From: JBBITI01 sp037440885
Lineage (GTDB): Bacteria > Chloroflexota > Dehalococcoidia > Dehalococcoidales > UBA2162
Length of the DNA: 9,515 nucleotides
Direction: 5' to 3'
Assembly (NCBI GenBank): GCA_037440885.1
Contig: JBBITI010000087.1
Span: 1-9,515, forward strand
Shown: piece after piece, positions 7,283 to 9,515 of the stretch
Layout: the number at the start of each line of letters is the position of its first letter
How positions within the stretch are numbered: position 1 is the stretch's first letter
Notes under the pieces: generated by a model
Told to the model about the DNA's origin: nothing
The model's input: the letters and a program-made list of their open reading frames with translations, nothing else
Databases searched by the model: none
Translations under genes and position numbers: made by a program

Positions 7283-8050
7283 ATGACGATAGAGTATAAA
7301 AAAGAAGGGAAGATCGCTATATTCACCATCAACAACCCTGATGTACTTAATGCGCTTAGTCCTGATGAGGTAGCTGAATGGACAGACAACCTGGTAAACT
7401 TTCGTGACGATCCCAACCTGTGGGTCGCGATCGTGACCGGAGCCGGGGAAAAAGCCTTCTGCACCGGGCTTAATCTGCGAACCGCCGGTGGTGGTCCTCC
7501 GGGAGGCGCGCCCCGACCCGTCCCCCAGAAAACCCTTGTCAAAGGACTGGAAATATGGAAGCCGATTATTGCCGCAGTGAACGGGTATGCTTTCGGCGGC
7601 GGCTTTGAAATTGCCCTGGCCTGTGATATCCGCCTGGCGGCTGAGAATGCCCGTTTTGGTTTGACTGAAGTCACCCTCGGCCTGATTCCGGGGTGGGGTG
7701 GTTCGCAGCGGCTGCCCCGAATGATTCCCTTCGGTAAGGCGGCGGAATTGCTGCTCATGGGGAAACGGCTTGATGCCAAAGAGGCTTACAATCTTAACCT
7801 GGTCAGTGCGGTCGTCCCGCAGAAGGACTTGATGGCTACCGCGATGGACTGGGCTAATCAAATCTGTAATTGCGCCCCCCTGGCGGTACGGACGGCTAAA
7901 GAGGCGATGATGCGGGGCATCGACATGACTCTTGAAGAAGGCCTGGCGTTAGAAGGTGATCTTGGTCGTAAGGTAATGTCTTCGAAGGACTTTGCAGAAG
8001 GGCGCAAGGCATTTATGGAAAAGCGAAAACCCGAATATAAAGGGGAATAA
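7283..8050 (+). CDS. Enoyl-CoA hydratase (crotonase family)
   Basis: Predicted to add water to the 2-enoyl-CoA made by the dehydrogenase pair, giving a 3-hydroxyacyl-CoA. The 255-residue length is normal for the family. Both hydratase glutamates are present: Glu109 in GGGFEIALACD and Glu129 in FGLTEVTLGLIPGWGG, spaced 20 residues apart like Glu144/Glu164 of the mitochondrial enzyme. The oxyanion-hole segments are KAFCTGLNLR (57-66) and the Gly-rich turn at 105-107. Having both Glu residues argues for a real hydratase rather than an isomerase or hydrolase relative. A Gly/Pro-rich insert (68-82, GGGPPGGAPRPVPQ) occupies the flexible loop that borders the acyl pocket. AGGAGG (7270-7275) sits seven bases before the ATG. 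It is 50 bases downstream of the dehydrogenase and 38 upstream of the SDR, consistent with one transcript. Confidence 0.93.
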   Translation: MTIEYKKEGKIAIFTINNPDVLNALSPDEVAEWTDNLVNFRDDPNLWVAIVTGAGEKAFCTGLNLRTAGGGPPGGAPRPVPQKTLVKGLEIWKPIIAAVNGYAFGGGFEIALACDIRLAAENARFGLTEVTLGLIPGWGGSQRLPRMIPFGKAAELLLMGKRLDAKEAYNLNLVSAVVPQKDLMATAMDWANQICNCAPLAVRTAKEAMMRGIDMTLEEGLALEGDLGRKVMSSKDFAEGRKAFMEKRKPEYKGE

Positions 8051-8088
8051 ACAGTCGGTCAAGAAAGTGGTGCGAAAAGGAGGTTTCA

Positions 8089-8844
8089 ATGGATTTTGGG
8101 ATTAAAGGGAAAGTAGCCATCGTAACTGGAACCAATCGTAAAGGTGCCATGGGCGACACCATTGCCAGAACACTGGCTAAAGAAGGGGCAAACATTGTTT
8201 GCGCTGATATAGTGCTTCCGGGAGCGGAGGAAGTGGCCAAGGCTGTTCAGGAACTCGGTGTGAAAACCATGGCAATTAAAGTCGACCAGAGTGATTATCA
8301 GCAGGTCAAGGAAGCCGTCGCTAGAATCAAGGCAGAATTCGGGATTCCGGAAATCCTGGTCAACAATGCGGCGTTGTTAAGGGGTGGCGGTCGTATTCAA
8401 ACAACCACGGTGGAAGACTGGAAGAACCTGATTAAAATTGACCTGGATGGCCCCTGGTACTGGATCCGCGAGGTGTGGGACAGCATGTTGGAAAAGAAAT
8501 GGGGACGCATCGTCAATATTTCGTCGATTGCCGGGACTCACGGCGGATTTGGGCAGGCGAACTACTCGGCGGCGAAAGCCGGGGTTGTCGCCCTGGCAAA
8601 AACTGCCGCGCTGGAAGGGGCGAGGGCGGGCATTATCGCCAATACGGTAACACTCGGCGTTATTGATACCCAGCCGCAACAGGGAGAAACCTTCGAGCGC
8701 ATTAAGAGAGTGATCGCGATGCGAGAGTTTGGCGAAGCGGCAGATGTCGCTAACCTCGTGACATATCTCTGCTCGCAACAGGCAAAATATATCACCGGGC
8801 AAAATATCAACGTCATGGGCGGCCTGGATCTCTTCACTTATTAA
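8089..8844 (+). CDS. Short-chain dehydrogenase/reductase, probable 3-hydroxyacyl-CoA dehydrogenase
   Basis: A 251-residue classical-size SDR. The dinucleotide motif is TGTNRKGAMG (13-22), an expanded form of TGxxxGxG. Asp40 at the end of the second strand (VCAD) predicts NAD rather than NADP use. NNAA lies at 92-95, and the catalytic Ser146, Tyr159 and Lys163 lie in NISSIAG and ANYSAAKAG. The fourth tetrad residue, normally Asn in a VNLxG-type helix, reads Asp118 (KIDLDG). The protein ends with the usual ITGQNINVMGG block. After a hydratase, the simplest role is oxidation of the 3-hydroxyacyl-CoA to a 3-oxoacyl-CoA; this follows from position, because SDR sequence alone does not define substrate. 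Start ATG 8089 lies five bases after AAGGAGG (8077-8083). It is the last gene before the hairpin terminator; no thiolase follows. Confidence 0.9.
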   Translation: MDFGIKGKVAIVTGTNRKGAMGDTIARTLAKEGANIVCADIVLPGAEEVAKAVQELGVKTMAIKVDQSDYQQVKEAVARIKAEFGIPEILVNNAALLRGGGRIQTTTVEDWKNLIKIDLDGPWYWIREVWDSMLEKKWGRIVNISSIAGTHGGFGQANYSAAKAGVVALAKTAALEGARAGIIANTVTLGVIDTQPQQGETFERIKRVIAMREFGEAADVANLVTYLCSQQAKYITGQNINVMGGLDLFTY

Positions 8845-8880
8845 AGAGTCCGAACAGCTCATCTGAAAGTGGTTCAATAA

Positions 8881-8910
8881 AAATATGGCGGGCATGTGCC
8901 CGCCATATTT
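8881..8910. terminator. Bidirectional intrinsic terminator between convergent genes
   Basis: AAATATGGCGGGC (8881-8893) pairs perfectly with GCCCGCCATATTT (8898-8910) around the four-base centre ATGT, a 13-bp stem with a GC-rich core. T-rich tracts lie at the end of the stem on both strands: ATTTTATATT on the plus strand, and a run of five T reading leftwards on the minus strand. It lies 36 bases after the SDR stop and 23 bases beyond the end of the MarR gene, so it can end transcription from both sides. Confidence 0.9.
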
Positions 8911-8933
8911 TATATTCTGTGAAAACAGGCGCT

Positions 8934-9515
8934 CTAAGCGGTATAAGAAAGCATATGGTTCTTCCGGGAGAGCATTTCCTGCGGGTCGGAAGGGGGATAC
9001 AGGATTACGGTCTTGAAGCCCAAACGTTTAATGGCGCGGTCTCGTAACTTGGCCAGAAGCACCCAGAGGTCCTGTTGTTCTTCAGCGGTCAGGACTGAGA
9101 TAATGGGCCGGGTGGAGCGTTGTATATTGGACTTGAATAATGCTTCCCTGCCTTTGTCGGTTAATTCGATACGCACATAGTTCCGTCGCTCCAGATCTTT
9201 GATGCGGCGAATCAAACCGTCCTTTTCCATGCGGGTTAGCAACTGCGAAACGCTGTGGCGCTCAAGAAATAAATATTTCGAGATAGTTGCCGGAATTGCC
9301 TGACGCCCGAGAATGAATACGGTGAAGATAACTGCAGAGGCATCCACCGAGACATCATATTGGGCTAGTTCTCTGTGCCGGGCTTTCCCGATAAGACGGC
9401 TTGTCCGTCCGATGAGCATCCATAAAGCGGTGGAGGGCTCTACGGAAAGAATGTCTTGTTCTTCTGCCTTATTATAGGTGTCGATTACGGTTTGCCGGTT
9501 GGACGGCGGATAAAG
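8934..9515 (-). CDS. MarR-family transcriptional regulator (N-terminus outside window)
   Basis: A DNA-binding dimeric repressor or activator, probably responding to an aromatic, organic-acid or acyl-CoA ligand. The frame on the minus strand is open to the right edge, giving at least 193 residues. Counting from the first visible residue, helix 1 (STALWMLIGRTSRLIGKA, 28-45) is followed by the winged helix (ATISKYLFLERHSVSQLLTR, 76-95), a DGLIRRIKDLERRNYVRIEL wing (99-118) and the TDKGREAL end (119-126). A dimerisation helix follows. The in-frame ATG at 9419 lies inside helix 1 and has no ribosome binding site, so the real start is probably beyond 9515; no ATG, GTG or TTG occurs in frame between. 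It converges on the catabolic genes across a shared terminator. Control of those genes is plausible but not shown by the sequence. A tail of about 25 residues extends past the usual fold. Confidence 0.88.
   Translation of the reverse strand, partial: LYPPSNRQTVIDTYNKAEEQDILSVEPSTALWMLIGRTSRLIGKARHRELAQYDVSVDASAVIFTVFILGRQAIPATISKYLFLERHSVSQLLTRMEKDGLIRRIKDLERRNYVRIELTDKGREALFKSNIQRSTRPIISVLTAEEQQDLWVLLAKLRDRAIKRLGFKTVILYPPSDPQEMLSRKNHMLSYTA

Noticed and set aside
7151..7861. Long minus-strand open frame (236 codons) across the dehydrogenase end and the hydratase
   Set aside because: It spans two well-supported plus-strand genes and the gap between them, and its translation is low in recognisable motifs.
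8970..9515. LYPPS occurring at both ends of the visible MarR product, as a possible repeat
   Set aside because: The underlying DNA differs and the match is only five residues. Chance is the simplest explanation.

Overview
The window looks like part of a bacterial chromosome from an anaerobe that lives on organic acids. Base composition is roughly balanced, most genes have strong AAGGAGG-type ribosome binding sites, one gene starts with GTG, and the genes are tightly packed. This suggests a Bacillota (clostridial/Peptococcaceae-like) organism, but taxonomy from so little is an inference. I see no mobile elements, tRNA or rRNA genes, or CRISPR repeats.

Layout. Eight genes run on the plus strand and one converges on them from the minus strand. 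Block 1 (3-4708) holds the C-terminal part of an MmgE/PrpD-family protein (cut by the left edge) and three tandem, diverged class III (CaiB/BaiF) CoA-transferases. A 179-base gap (4709-4887) carries a candidate promoter and an AT-rich palindrome. Block 2 (4888-8844) holds two different acyl-CoA dehydrogenase subunits, an enoyl-CoA hydratase and a short-chain dehydrogenase. A near-perfect hairpin at 8881-8910 separates this from a MarR-family regulator on the minus strand, which is cut by the right edge.

How the genes fit together. The set reads as a beta-oxidation-type pathway. CoA is transferred onto a carboxylic acid (CaiB-family enzymes), the acyl-CoA is alpha,beta-dehydrogenated (acyl-CoA dehydrogenase pair), the enoyl-CoA is hydrated (crotonase), and the 3-hydroxyacyl-CoA is oxidised, probably with NAD (SDR). 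The MmgE/PrpD protein would add a hydratase, dehydratase, epimerase or decarboxylase step on a branched or polycarboxylic acid. No thiolase, acyl-CoA ligase or electron-transfer flavoprotein gene lies in the window, so the pathway is incomplete here. The substrate cannot be read from sequence; the paired dehydrogenase subunits point away from simple straight-chain fatty acids and towards a bulky, cyclic, branched or dicarboxylic acyl-CoA.

The most notable points are these. The two dehydrogenase subunits have complementary active sites: one lacks the catalytic glutamate at both known positions, while the other keeps it only at the alternative helix-G position. The middle CoA-transferase has Glu where the family normally has the catalytic Asp. 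The SDR has Asp in place of the tetrad Asn. The MarR gene reads open past the internal ATG that a gene finder would choose as its start.
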